From Candidatus Coprovivens excrementavium (GTDB lineage Bacteria > Bacillota_I > Bacilli_A > RF39 > UBA660): 64,000 bases of DNA. Below the pieces are notes generated by a model. That model saw only the letters and a list, made by a program, of their open reading frames with translations, ran no database searches and had not been told where the DNA came from. The stretch spans positions 186,001 to 250,000 of the forward strand of contig CALVVU010000002.1 in the NCBI GenBank assembly GCA_944363975.1, read 5' to 3'. Below are positions 7,801 through 16,097 of this stretch, in pieces; position 1 is the first letter of the stretch, and every line of letters starts with the position of its first letter. The translations under genes and the position numbers were made by a program.

Positions 7801-9693
7801 ATGAAAAAAATATATCTTAGTATAATTATATTACTAACTATAATAATTTCATCTCGTTACATTTATCTTGCTTATTATAAACATGACTACTATTATGAAA
7901 AATATTTAAATGTTACCCATAAAATAGTATATGGTTTAAACGCTCCTCGTGGTCGTATATTAGATCGTAATGGTAAAGTCTTAGTAGATAACATTGGTAT
8001 AAATACTATTGTCTTCCATAAATTGGATAACACTAATATTCAAGATGTAGCTAAATTTTTAAATAATCTTCTTCCTGATATTCCAACAGCCACTCTTGAT
8101 GAACAAAAAAAATATTATTTATCACACAATGAAACTGATAATCTCCTGACTAAACAAGAAGTTGACTTATATAATCATCGTAAAATATCTTCCAAAGAAG
8201 TCGAAGAAATAAAATTAAGTCGTTTAGATAAGATAATTAATTATACTAAAGAACAACAACAAGAAATTCATCTTTATTATCTATTGAATAAAGGATATAT
8301 TTATGATAGTAAAATTATATCTTCTGACGTATCTGATGAAATATGTGCAGAAATAAATACATCAAATATAAGTGGTCTTACATGTGAATATACAACAAAA
8401 AGAATTTATTTATATGATACTCTAAATGATATATTAGGCCGTACAGGACAGATTACTCCTGAAAATAAAGAATACTATTTATCCCAAGGATATTCCCTTA
8501 ATGATGAAGTAGGACTTAGTTATCTAGAAAAAGAATATGATGAATATCTAAGAGGTGAAAAAGCTAAATACTTAGTCAATAAAGATAACTCATTAACTTT
8601 AATAGCTAATTCTAAACCAGGTAATGATTTATATTTAAGTATTGATATTGATTTACAATTAAAAATCAATGATATAATTAAAAAAAATTTAGATAAAGCT
8701 CAAGATTTAAAAAATACTGAATATTATAATACTAGTTATGTTCTTGTAAGTGATCCAAATACAGGAGAAATACTAGCTAGTACTGGTTTAACGAAAGTAA
8801 AAGATAGTTATCACGATGTTACTACTAATATTTTAACTTCATCATTTACAATGGGGTCAGTTATAAAAGGGGCATCTCATACTGTAGGTTACCAAAATAA
8901 TTTGATTGATATAGGTAAAAAAATTAATGATTCTTGTGTTAAGTTATACCAAGTACCTACTAAATGTTCTTATAAAAGATTAGGATATATAGATGATATT
9001 ACAGCTCTTAAAACATCTAGTAATTATTATCAATTTATGACAGCTATAAAACTAACAGGTCAAAAGTATCAAAATAATATGACTCTTAACGTTAATCAAG
9101 AACACTTTAATATCTATCGTGATACATTTTCATCATTTGGTTTAGGTTCATCAACTGGAATTGATCTTGAAAATGAATCATTAGGAATTAAAGGAAAAAC
9201 TATTGCACCAGATTTACTCTTAAATTTAAGTATTGGTCAATATGATACCTTTACACCATTACAATTACTTAATTATATCAATACAATAGCTACATCAGGT
9301 AAACGATATGCTCTTCATTATTTAAAAGAAGTAAAAAATAATAATCAAACAATTTATCAATATCAACCGCAGTTACTAAATCAAGTTAATAATTCCAATT
9401 TTCAACGTATAAAAGAAGGTTTTAAAGAAGTTCTATATACTGGAACAGGACGTGGTTATACAGATACTAAATATAAACCAGCTGGTAAAACGGGAACATC
9501 TGAAGTTGTATATAATAAAGATACTATAACGATTAATCAAACATATGCTATGTTTGCTCCATACGATAAACCACAATATTCAATTGTTGTTATAAGTCCA
9601 AATATCTCCTATAATAATGATCGTGACAATTACATAGCACCTATTAATCGTTATATTTCTAAGGAAGTTAGTAAACTTGTCTTCGAAGGCTAA
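7801..9693 (+). CDS. Class B penicillin-binding protein, PBP2/MrdA-like transpeptidase
   Basis: 630 residues. One N-terminal membrane helix (about 4-24) is followed by the class B PBP dimerisation domain with APRGRILDRNGKVLVDN, and by a transpeptidase domain that cross-links peptidoglycan outside the membrane. Active-site motifs: SxxK as GSVIKG (Ser about 352), SxN as SSN (about 404) and KTG as GKTGTSE (about 562). There are no PASTA domains, unlike the division PBP at 16098, so a role in elongation is the more likely one. Ribosome binding site AGGTGG lies just before the ATG. The motif spacing is normal and the protein looks active. Confidence 0.88.
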   Translation: MKKIYLSIIILLTIIISSRYIYLAYYKHDYYYEKYLNVTHKIVYGLNAPRGRILDRNGKVLVDNIGINTIVFHKLDNTNIQDVAKFLNNLLPDIPTATLDEQKKYYLSHNETDNLLTKQEVDLYNHRKISSKEVEEIKLSRLDKIINYTKEQQQEIHLYYLLNKGYIYDSKIISSDVSDEICAEINTSNISGLTCEYTTKRIYLYDTLNDILGRTGQITPENKEYYLSQGYSLNDEVGLSYLEKEYDEYLRGEKAKYLVNKDNSLTLIANSKPGNDLYLSIDIDLQLKINDIIKKNLDKAQDLKNTEYYNTSYVLVSDPNTGEILASTGLTKVKDSYHDVTTNILTSSFTMGSVIKGASHTVGYQNNLIDIGKKINDSCVKLYQVPTKCSYKRLGYIDDITALKTSSNYYQFMTAIKLTGQKYQNNMTLNVNQEHFNIYRDTFSSFGLGSSTGIDLENESLGIKGKTIAPDLLLNLSIGQYDTFTPLQLLNYINTIATSGKRYALHYLKEVKNNNQTIYQYQPQLLNQVNNSNFQRIKEGFKEVLYTGTGRGYTDTKYKPAGKTGTSEVVYNKDTITINQTYAMFAPYDKPQYSIVVISPNISYNNDRDNYIAPINRYISKEVSKLVFEG

Positions 9694-9742
9694 TATCAAA
9701 CGATAATTTACCTATTTTAAGGCAAACTTCATAAAATACTAT

Positions 9743-9770
9743 TTGAAAATTAAAAAATATATGATACAAT
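9743..9770 (+). promoter_or_regulatory. Promoter of rpmG-efp
   Basis: TTGAAA (9743-9748) and TACAAT (9765-9770) with a 16-base spacer, 30 bases upstream of rpmG. An AAGGAGGG site follows. Confidence 0.6.
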
Positions 9771-9800
9771 AGGAACGGATTAAAAAAGGAGGGCAGTATC

Positions 9801-9965
9801 ATGGCAAAAAATGAAAATAGACCAAATATTACTCTAGTTTGTACAGAATGTAAACATGAAAACTATGTTACAAATAAAAATAAGAAAAACACAACTGAAA
9901 AACTAGAATTAAAGAAATTTTGTAAATGGTGTAATAAAACAACTGTTCATAAAGAGAAAAAATAA
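9801..9965 (+). CDS. rpmG: Ribosomal protein bL33 (zinc form)
   Basis: 54 residues. bL33 is a small protein of the large ribosomal subunit near the E site. Seen: [20 protein letters not shown] start, the [20 protein letters not shown] core and [15 protein letters not shown] end. Two CxxC pairs (Cys 14/17 and 41/44) make it the zinc-binding form. A full AAGGAGGG ribosome binding site precedes it. It is followed 17 bases later by efp, so both are probably in one transcript, giving a small translation operon. Confidence 0.95.
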   Translation: MAKNENRPNITLVCTECKHENYVTNKNKKNTTEKLELKKFCKWCNKTTVHKEKK

Positions 9966-9982
9966 TTTAAGAAGGTGTAAAA

Positions 9983-10549
9983 ATGAATGGCTTAATTAAT
10001 ATTAATGATATTAAAAATGGAATGACCATTATTTATGATGGAAAATTATATTTAGTTCAAAGTTTCTTACACGTAAAACCAGGTAAAGGTGCTGCTTTCA
10101 TGAAAGTTAAAATGCGTAACTTAAGAACTGGTACTATTATTGAAGAAACAATTAATAGTAATGTTAAAGTTGAAAAAGCCCATGTTGATAAGAAGAAAAT
10201 GTCTTATATATATAATAGTGGAACAGGTTATGTTTTCATGGATAATGAAACGTATGAACAGATTGAAATTACTGAAGATAAATTAGCTGATACAAAGAAA
10301 TTTTTAAAAGAAAATCTAGAAGTTCAAATAGATTTTTATCAAGGAGAAATAATTGGTGTTACATTACCTGAAAAAATTGAATACGAAGTAGTAGAAACTA
10401 CTGAAGCAGTCAAAGGTAATACAACAAATAATGCTCAAAAAGATGCTACTTTAGAGAATGGATATGTTGTTAAAGTACCATTATTTATTACTCAAGGAGA
10501 AAAAATTATTGTATCAACTATTGATGGTAAATATTCAAGTAGAGCTTAA
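9983..10549 (+). CDS. efp: Translation elongation factor P
   Basis: 188 residues, the usual length. EF-P enters the ribosomal E site and relieves stalling at polyproline. Seen: N-terminal KOW-like domain with IKNGMTIIYDGKLYLVQ, then the tip loop HVKPGKGAAF with the usual target lysine (Lys35), then two OB domains, including TYEQIEIT, LPEKIEYEVVET and the closing VPLFITQGEKIIVSTIDGKY. Many Bacilli modify this lysine with 5-aminopentanol; no modifying enzyme is in the window. Co-transcribed with rpmG and ended by a terminator. Confidence 0.97.
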   Translation: MNGLININDIKNGMTIIYDGKLYLVQSFLHVKPGKGAAFMKVKMRNLRTGTIIEETINSNVKVEKAHVDKKKMSYIYNSGTGYVFMDNETYEQIEITEDKLADTKKFLKENLEVQIDFYQGEIIGVTLPEKIEYEVVETTEAVKGNTTNNAQKDATLENGYVVKVPLFITQGEKIIVSTIDGKYSSRA

Positions 10550-10564
10550 TGAAGCTCTTTTTTT
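10541..10564 (+). terminator. efp terminator
   Basis: AGAGCTT (10541-10547) pairs with AAGCTCT (10552-10558) across a 4-base loop, followed by T; the stop codon is in the loop. Confidence 0.85.
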
Positions 10565-10676
10565 ATATGTAAATAACTGTCAAAATAAATTTAAATAAAG
10601 CTTTTATTTCTTTTATATGCTAAAATATATGTTATAAAGAGAACTCGGATATCATAAAATGAAGAAGGTGGTTTAT

Positions 10677-11405
10677 ATGTTTAAGTATAATGGTATAAAA
10701 ATTAATTACAAAGATTTTGGTAATAAAAAAGGTACTCCAATTGTCTATCTTCATGGTTGGGGCCAAAACATTGAAATGATGGAGCCTATAGCTAAACCAT
10801 TTGCTGACACACACCATCTAATTATTTTAGACTTACCAGGTTTTGGAGCTTCAGAAGAACCTGATTATGCTTGGACACTAGACGACTTCGTTGAAATGCT
10901 TCATACATTATTAGAAGAATTAAAAATCGATAATCCCAATCTAATTGGTCATTCATTTGGTGGTAAAATAAGCCTTCTATATGCTTCAAAATATAAAGTG
11001 GATAAATTAATTCTTTTATCTAGTCCATATAAAGTAAAAATGAAAAAACCATCTCTTAAAGTAAGAATACTTAAAAAAGCTAAAAAAATACCTGGCTTAG
11101 GCAATATAGCTGAAAAGATGAAAAAGCATTTAGGATCAACTGACTACAAAAATGCTTCGCCAATTATGCGTGATATCCTAGTAAAACATGTTAACACCGA
11201 TCTAACTGAAACAGCCTCTAAAATAAAATGTCCGACATTCATTATTTGGGGAAGTAATGACAATGACGTTCCAGTTAGTGACGCCTATGAACTAGAAAAA
11301 ATCATCCCTAATTGTGGCCTTTCAGTATATGAAGGCTGCACTCATTATGCCTATCTTGAAAGACTAGCCCAAACTAATGCAATTATAAAATCTTTTATTA
11401 AATAA
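10677..11405 (+). CDS. Alpha/beta hydrolase
   Basis: 242 residues. Start chosen at the ATG at 10677, because AAGGTGG (10665-10671) is correctly spaced before it; an upstream in-frame ATG at 10659 overlaps this site. Seen: oxyanion region YLHGWGQN, nucleophile elbow GHSFGG (Ser about 91), acid in IWGSNDNDVP (Asp about 200) and catalytic His in GCTHYAYLE (about 222). The basic cap region (residues about 115-155) is rich in Lys. No signal peptide, so cytoplasmic. The substrate cannot be told. It sits 13 bases upstream of murF and ddl and is probably co-transcribed with them. Confidence 0.88.
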   Translation: MFKYNGIKINYKDFGNKKGTPIVYLHGWGQNIEMMEPIAKPFADTHHLIILDLPGFGASEEPDYAWTLDDFVEMLHTLLEELKIDNPNLIGHSFGGKISLLYASKYKVDKLILLSSPYKVKMKKPSLKVRILKKAKKIPGLGNIAEKMKKHLGSTDYKNASPIMRDILVKHVNTDLTETASKIKCPTFIIWGSNDNDVPVSDAYELEKIIPNCGLSVYEGCTHYAYLERLAQTNAIIKSFIK

Positions 11406-11418
11406 GGAAGTGTGAAGT

Positions 11419-13032
11419 ATGAAAATAATATTTCTATTAACAATCTTAATATACTTAATACATATTGCTATAATAAGTACTAAATCATTACATATGCTTC
11501 AACAAAATAGATATAATAGGGGATATCGTTATATAAAATGGATAATCAAAAATTACCAAGATAATTTTATTAATGTTAACTTATTATTTTTAATTTTTAT
11601 CTTAACATCCCTACAAGATTACTTAAATAATATCAGCCCATATATCTTTATTGTCATTATATTATTTATCACTTATGTGTTCAAAGAAAAACGCCGTCAC
11701 GAAGTAACAAAATTACCTTTAAAATATACAGCTCGAATTAAACGCTTAATGATTACCATTGGCCTTATATATATCATTCCTTGTCTTATAATGTTTATTG
11801 GTTTTGATGAGCTAAACTTTAGCTATTATTATTTAATATTAGGATTAATGTCATATTTTAATCTGTTTATTGTTTTAATCGCCAATGTTCTAAATCGTCC
11901 AGTCGAAAAAGCTGTCGGTCAATACTTTTTAAATAAAGCTCAAAATAAATTAGCAAGTATGACAAACATGGAAGTAATCGGAATTACAGGTAGTTATGGA
12001 AAGACAAGTACCAAAAACATTGTATGTGATATTTTAAATTCCAAATACAATGTTTTCAAGACTCCTGCCAATTATAATACCCCATTTGGTCTAATGATAA
12101 CTATCAATAATTATTTAGACAAATATAATGATTACTTTATTGCCGAAATGGGTGCTTGTAAAAAAGGTGAGATAAAAGAACTATGTGATCTAGTTCACCC
12201 TAAATATGGAATTCTAACCCGTATTGGTTTAGCCCATTTAGAAACATTTGGTTCTGAAGAAATCATTCAAAAAACTAAGTTTGAACTAATTGAATCATTA
12301 CCTGAAGATGGTATTGGTATCTTAAATGGAGACGATGAAAAACAACTTAATTATAAGATAAAAAATAAATGCCGTATCTTATGGATTGGTATCGATAATA
12401 AAAAAGTTGATTGTTATGCTAAAAATATTCAATTAACATACAAAGGAACTAAATTTACTTGTGTATTTAAAGATGGTAAAGAGTATGACTTTGAAACAAA
12501 ATTACTAGGTCGTAACAATATCTATAATATCTTAGATGGTATTCTTTTAGGTCGTGAACTAGGAATAAGTATTTCTAATCTTCAAAAAGCGGTCAAAAGA
12601 ATAGCTCCAATCGAACATCGTCTATCTATGACGAAGTACTATGATATCAATATTATTGATGACGCTTACAATTCTAATCCTATGGGGTGTAAAATGGCTC
12701 TTGAAGTTTTAAATATGATGCCAGGAAAACACATCATTGTAACTCCTGGAATGATTGAAGTAGGAGCCAAAGAATATGAAGTAAACAAAGAGTTTGGTCG
12801 CCAAATTGCTGATAATACAGATGAAGTAATCTTAATTGGTGAAGAAAAAACCAAACCAATTTATGAAGGGTTAATGGAAAAAAAATATCCTCAAGAAAAA
12901 ATTCATATTCTAAATGATATCATGCAAGCTTTTCCTTTAATGCTAGAATTAAAAGGCAAAGAAACATATGTTTTGTTAGAAAATGACTTACCAGATAGTT
13001 TTAATGAAAAAATAAGGAGTGATAAAAAATGA
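11419..13032 (+). CDS. murF: MurF-type Mur ligase with an N-terminal membrane domain
   Basis: 537 residues. MurF adds D-Ala-D-Ala to the UDP-MurNAc-tripeptide, the last cytoplasmic precursor step. Residues about 1-155 contain about four or five hydrophobic helices, which ordinary MurF (about 450 residues) lacks. The ligase part has the P-loop GITGSYGKTSTKN (about 190-202), NYNTPFGL, IAEMGACKKGEI, the H in RIGLAHLETFGS, RNNIYNILDGI, and the C-terminal domain with IEHRLS, DDAYNSNPMG and VTPGMIEVG. The last motifs are MurF-like. It overlaps ddl by ATGA, which fits: Ddl makes the dipeptide that MurF uses. Another Mur ligase function cannot be ruled out. Confidence 0.85.
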   Translation: MKIIFLLTILIYLIHIAIISTKSLHMLQQNRYNRGYRYIKWIIKNYQDNFINVNLLFLIFILTSLQDYLNNISPYIFIVIILFITYVFKEKRRHEVTKLPLKYTARIKRLMITIGLIYIIPCLIMFIGFDELNFSYYYLILGLMSYFNLFIVLIANVLNRPVEKAVGQYFLNKAQNKLASMTNMEVIGITGSYGKTSTKNIVCDILNSKYNVFKTPANYNTPFGLMITINNYLDKYNDYFIAEMGACKKGEIKELCDLVHPKYGILTRIGLAHLETFGSEEIIQKTKFELIESLPEDGIGILNGDDEKQLNYKIKNKCRILWIGIDNKKVDCYAKNIQLTYKGTKFTCVFKDGKEYDFETKLLGRNNIYNILDGILLGRELGISISNLQKAVKRIAPIEHRLSMTKYYDINIIDDAYNSNPMGCKMALEVLNMMPGKHIIVTPGMIEVGAKEYEVNKEFGRQIADNTDEVILIGEEKTKPIYEGLMEKKYPQEKIHILNDIMQAFPLMLELKGKETYVLLENDLPDSFNEKIRSDKK

Positions 13033-14234
13033 TAAAAGTTGGTGTAATATTTGGTGGAGAATCAGTAGAACATGAAGTTAGTATCATAACAGCTGTTCAA
13101 GCAATGAATTTTATAGATGAAAAAAAATATGAGATTGTTCCAATATATATTAATAAAGAACGTAACTGGTATACAGGACAAGCACTAAGAGAAATGTCTT
13201 CATACAAAGATTTATCTCTAATTCCTTCGCTAGCTAAAGAAGTAGTCCTTACTAAAAAAGGAGATGAATTTGTTCTTCAAAAGAAAAATGGTTTATTTAA
13301 AGGAGTTGTCAATACTATCGATGTTGCTTTCCCAATCGTTCACGGAAAAGGAGTAGAAGATGGCTCATTATCTGGTTATCTTGAAACTATTGGCATCCCT
13401 TACGTTGGTCCTTCTATGTTAGGAGCATCTATTGGCCAAGATAAAGTTGTTCAAAAACAAGTGATGTCAGCTTCTGGTATTCCGGTAGTTGATTATACAT
13501 GGTTCTATGATCACGAATACCAAAATGATGAAGAACAAATTCTAAAAGACATAAAAAAAATTGGTTATCCAGTTATAGTAAAACCAGCTCGTTTAGGTAG
13601 TAGTGTTGGTATTTCAGTAGCTAAAAATGAAGATCAAGTTAAAGAATCTATCGAAGAAGCTATTAAATATGATGAAAAAATTGTTGTTGAAGCAATGATA
13701 AAAAATCTAAAAGAAGTTGACTGTGCCGTAGTAGGTAATTACGAAGATATGGAATGCTCTTTAATTGGTGAAATGCTAACTGATAACGATTTCCTAACTT
13801 TCGAAGATAAATACATAGGTGAAGGTGGAAAAGGTGGTAAAAAAGGAAGTACTAAAAATCAAACAGGTGGTAAAATCGCTACTAGTGGTTTCAAAATTCC
13901 AGCTGAACTAGATAAAGAAGTTGAAGAACAAATTTATAAATACTCTAAAGAAGCTTTTAGATGTTTAAATTTAAGTGGTGTAACAAGATTTGACTTCTTA
14001 GTAGATACTAAAGCAAAAAAAGCTTATGTTAATGAACCTAACACTATACCTGGTTGTTTAGCTTTCTTCTTCTATACTCCAAAAGGAAAAAAATATACTA
14101 AATTACTAGATGAAATGATAACTTTGGCAATTAAAGAATATAAAGATTCTAAAAAGAAAGTTACAAGTTTTGAATCTAATGTTCTTAGTACCTACGATGG
14201 TTCTAAAGGAGCTAAAGGAAAACTTCAACCATAA
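13029..14234 (+). CDS. ddl: D-alanine--D-alanine ligase
   Basis: 401 residues, longer than the usual 340-370. Ddl joins two D-alanines with ATP for the peptidoglycan stem. Seen: GVIFGGESVEHEVSI, FPIVHGKGVEDGSLSGYLE, IPYVGPSMLGASIGQDK, the ATP-grasp lysine region YPVIVKPARLGSSVGIS and the metal-binding VNEPNTIPG. The extra length comes from a Gly/Lys-rich insertion of about 20 residues after EDKYIGEGG (about 267-290) and a charged tail. Its ATG overlaps the murF stop (ATGA). A terminator follows. Confidence 0.93.
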   Translation: MIKVGVIFGGESVEHEVSIITAVQAMNFIDEKKYEIVPIYINKERNWYTGQALREMSSYKDLSLIPSLAKEVVLTKKGDEFVLQKKNGLFKGVVNTIDVAFPIVHGKGVEDGSLSGYLETIGIPYVGPSMLGASIGQDKVVQKQVMSASGIPVVDYTWFYDHEYQNDEEQILKDIKKIGYPVIVKPARLGSSVGISVAKNEDQVKESIEEAIKYDEKIVVEAMIKNLKEVDCAVVGNYEDMECSLIGEMLTDNDFLTFEDKYIGEGGKGGKKGSTKNQTGGKIATSGFKIPAELDKEVEEQIYKYSKEAFRCLNLSGVTRFDFLVDTKAKKAYVNEPNTIPGCLAFFFYTPKGKKYTKLLDEMITLAIKEYKDSKKKVTSFESNVLSTYDGSKGAKGKLQP

Positions 14235-14256
14235 AGACTCTTATGAGTCTTTTTTT
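14233..14256 (+). terminator. ddl terminator
   Basis: AAAGACTC (14233-14240) pairs with GAGTCTTT (14245-14252) across TTAT, followed by T. Confidence 0.85.
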
Positions 14257-14300
14257 AGTCAATAATATTCTTTTTTTGTTTACGTAAATTTACATTTTGT

Positions 14301-14322
14301 TTTTTTACCAAATGGTAAAAAA
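14301..14322. repeat. Perfect palindrome upstream of the mraZ promoter
   Basis: TTTTTTACCA (14301-14310) and TGGTAAAAAA (14313-14322) are exact inverted copies around two A. The element ends two bases before the -35 box of the mraZ promoter, so it may be an operator or a second terminator stem. Confidence 0.7.
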
Positions 14323-14324
14323 CG

Positions 14325-14353
14325 TTTACAAAAAAGTAGATTTAAAGTATTAT
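14325..14353 (+). promoter_or_regulatory. mraZ operon promoter
   Basis: TTTACA (14325-14330) and TATTAT (14348-14353) with an exact 17-base spacer. The predicted start of transcription is near 14360, directly before the MraZ repeats. Confidence 0.7.
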
Positions 14354-14364
14354 GATTATAGACA

Positions 14365-14388
14365 GTGGTACATTGTGGAGGAAAGTGG
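14365..14388 (+). promoter_or_regulatory. MraZ operator: three GTGG repeats at 10-base period
   Basis: GTGG occurs at 14365, 14375 and 14385, exactly one helical turn apart, between the promoter and mraZ. MraZ is known to bind TGGG-type direct repeats spaced by 5 bases in front of its own gene, so this is the expected autoregulatory site. The third repeat merges with the ribosome binding site. Confidence 0.8.
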
Positions 14389-14401
14389 GGGATTTTGAAA
14401 A

Positions 14402-14848
14402 ATGTTTATGGGCGAATATCATCATAACATTGATGAAAAAGGACGACTTATAATTCCTGCCAAATTCCGTACGGAACTAGGTGATAAGTTCATTGTAACC
14501 CGTGGCTTAGAAAAATGTCTCTACGTCTATTCTGAGTCCGAGTGGAATAATATAGTTGCCAAAATAAAAACTCTACCTTTTACCAAAAAAGACGTCCGAA
14601 CTTTCGTGAGATCCTTCTTTTCTGGTGCCACTGAATGTGAATTTGATCGTCAAGGTCGAATTAACATTACCTCCCCATTGGTTAGTTACGCCGGTATTAC
14701 TAAAGAATGTGTAATTATCGGCGCAAATGACCGACTTGAAATTTGGTCAGAACAAGGATGGGACAATTTCTTCATTGAAAATAGCGATAAGATAGAAGAT
14801 ATTGCAGAAAATCTTTTTGACGGGAGTGGTCTAAATGAAACACTATAG
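14402..14848 (+). CDS. mraZ: Transcriptional regulator MraZ
   Basis: 148 residues. MraZ is the AbrB-fold DNA-binding repressor of the division and cell wall cluster and also modulates RsmH. Seen: [23 protein letters not shown] in the first half and [19 protein letters not shown] in the second; each is one SpoVT/AbrB-type DxxGR repeat (DEKGR, DRQGR). It is the first gene of the operon and overlaps rsmH by 14 bases. Three operator repeats and a promoter lie directly upstream. The start at 14402 gives the family's usual MFMGEY beginning. Confidence 0.95.
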   Translation: MFMGEYHHNIDEKGRLIIPAKFRTELGDKFIVTRGLEKCLYVYSESEWNNIVAKIKTLPFTKKDVRTFVRSFFSGATECEFDRQGRINITSPLVSYAGITKECVIIGANDRLEIWSEQGWDNFFIENSDKIEDIAENLFDGSGLNETL

Positions 14849-15758
14849 CGTAATGCTATCAGAATCAATAACTGGCTTAAATATCAAAGAAGATGGCATC
14901 TATATAGATGCTACTTTAGGTTACGCCGGTCATAGTAGTGAAATTTTAAAAAGATTAAAAAAAGGTCATCTTTATGCGTTTGATCAAGATGAAGATGCAA
15001 TTAAAGAATCAAAGAAAAAATTACAAGAAATTGGTTCGAATTTCACTATTATATATAGTAACTTTGTCAATCTAAAAACTAAACTAAAAGAGCAAAAAAT
15101 AGATAAAGTCGATGGAATATTATTTGACCTTGGACTTTCTAGCCCTCAAATTGACAATCCTAAGCGAGGATTTACCTTTATGAGTGAAGCCCCATTAGAT
15201 ATGCGCATGGACAAGTCAAATAAATTAAATGCTAAAACTATTGTTAATACATATAGTATTGAAGAATTAACAAATATCTTTTATCTTTATGGTGAAGAAA
15301 AATTATCTAAAATAATTGCTAAAAGAATAGTTGAATATCGATTGAATAAAGAAATAAATACAACAACTGAGCTAGTAAAAATCATCGCATCAGCAGTTGG
15401 TGCTAAATACTTTAATAAAAATCATCCAGAAAGAAAAATCTTTCAAGCAATTCGTATTGAAGTAAATAGTGAAATGAAAGTTCTAAAAGAAGTTCTACCT
15501 GATGCAATAGATTTATTAAATAAAGGTGGACGAATAGCAGTTATAACATTTCATTCCTTAGAAGATCGCATAGTAAAACAGATTTTTAAAAAAGAGAGTG
15601 AAATTAATGATTTAGTAAAAGGTCTTCCTAATATACCAGAAGAATATCAGCCTAAGATTAAACTAATAAATAAAAAACCTATCGTCCCAAGTACCGAAGA
15701 ATTAAAAGAAAATTCGCGTAGTAAAAGTGCTAAACTTCGTATTATTGAAAGGATATGA
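14835..15758 (+). CDS. rsmH: 16S rRNA (cytosine-1402-N4)-methyltransferase RsmH
   Basis: 307 residues. RsmH (MraW) methylates C1402 of 16S rRNA in the decoding centre using SAM. Seen: [13 protein letters not shown] start, SAM-binding [45 protein letters not shown] with the DMRMD motif after it, [13 protein letters not shown] and the [14 protein letters not shown]-terminal motif. The length is typical. Overlaps mraZ at its start and shares ATGA with the next gene at its end, so the operon is tightly coupled. Confidence 0.96.
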   Translation: MKHYSVMLSESITGLNIKEDGIYIDATLGYAGHSSEILKRLKKGHLYAFDQDEDAIKESKKKLQEIGSNFTIIYSNFVNLKTKLKEQKIDKVDGILFDLGLSSPQIDNPKRGFTFMSEAPLDMRMDKSNKLNAKTIVNTYSIEELTNIFYLYGEEKLSKIIAKRIVEYRLNKEINTTTELVKIIASAVGAKYFNKNHPERKIFQAIRIEVNSEMKVLKEVLPDAIDLLNKGGRIAVITFHSLEDRIVKQIFKKESEINDLVKGLPNIPEEYQPKIKLINKKPIVPSTEELKENSRSKSAKLRIIERI

Positions 15759-16078
15759 TACTTATGGCAAACAAAATTGCAAGAAAAAAGAAAAAGCAAC
15801 ATCGTAAACTTAGAGGTGAAAGAATAATTTACTTTACACTTGCTTTAATATTGCTTGCAATCCCTGTCTGCAACGTTTATACTAAAGCTATACTATCAGA
15901 AAGTAATATTGCTTTAGAAGAGATAAAAAGTGATATTAAAGAACAAGAACGATTAAATGAATCGTTGAAAATGGAAATAAGTGAACTTGCTTCTTTAGAT
16001 ACAATTCAAGATGTTGTTGATGAAAAAGGATTATCATATCAAAGCGATAATATTAAGGTAGTAGTTACAAACGAATAA
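15755..16078 (+). CDS. ftsL: FtsL/DivIC-like division protein
   Basis: 107 residues from the ATG that overlaps the rsmH stop; a second ATG at 15764 (MANKIARK) is equally possible. A basic cytoplasmic start (KIARKKKKQHRKLRGE) is followed by one membrane helix (about 27-45) and a coiled-coil region rich in Glu and Leu (about 50-95). This architecture and the position between rsmH and the division PBP are those of FtsL, a bitopic scaffold of the divisome. Sequence conservation in FtsL is low, so the call leans on context. Confidence 0.82.
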   Translation: MILMANKIARKKKKQHRKLRGERIIYFTLALILLAIPVCNVYTKAILSESNIALEEIKSDIKEQERLNESLKMEISELASLDTIQDVVDEKGLSYQSDNIKVVVTNE

Positions 16079-16097
16079 TATAAGGAGTAAATGCTAT

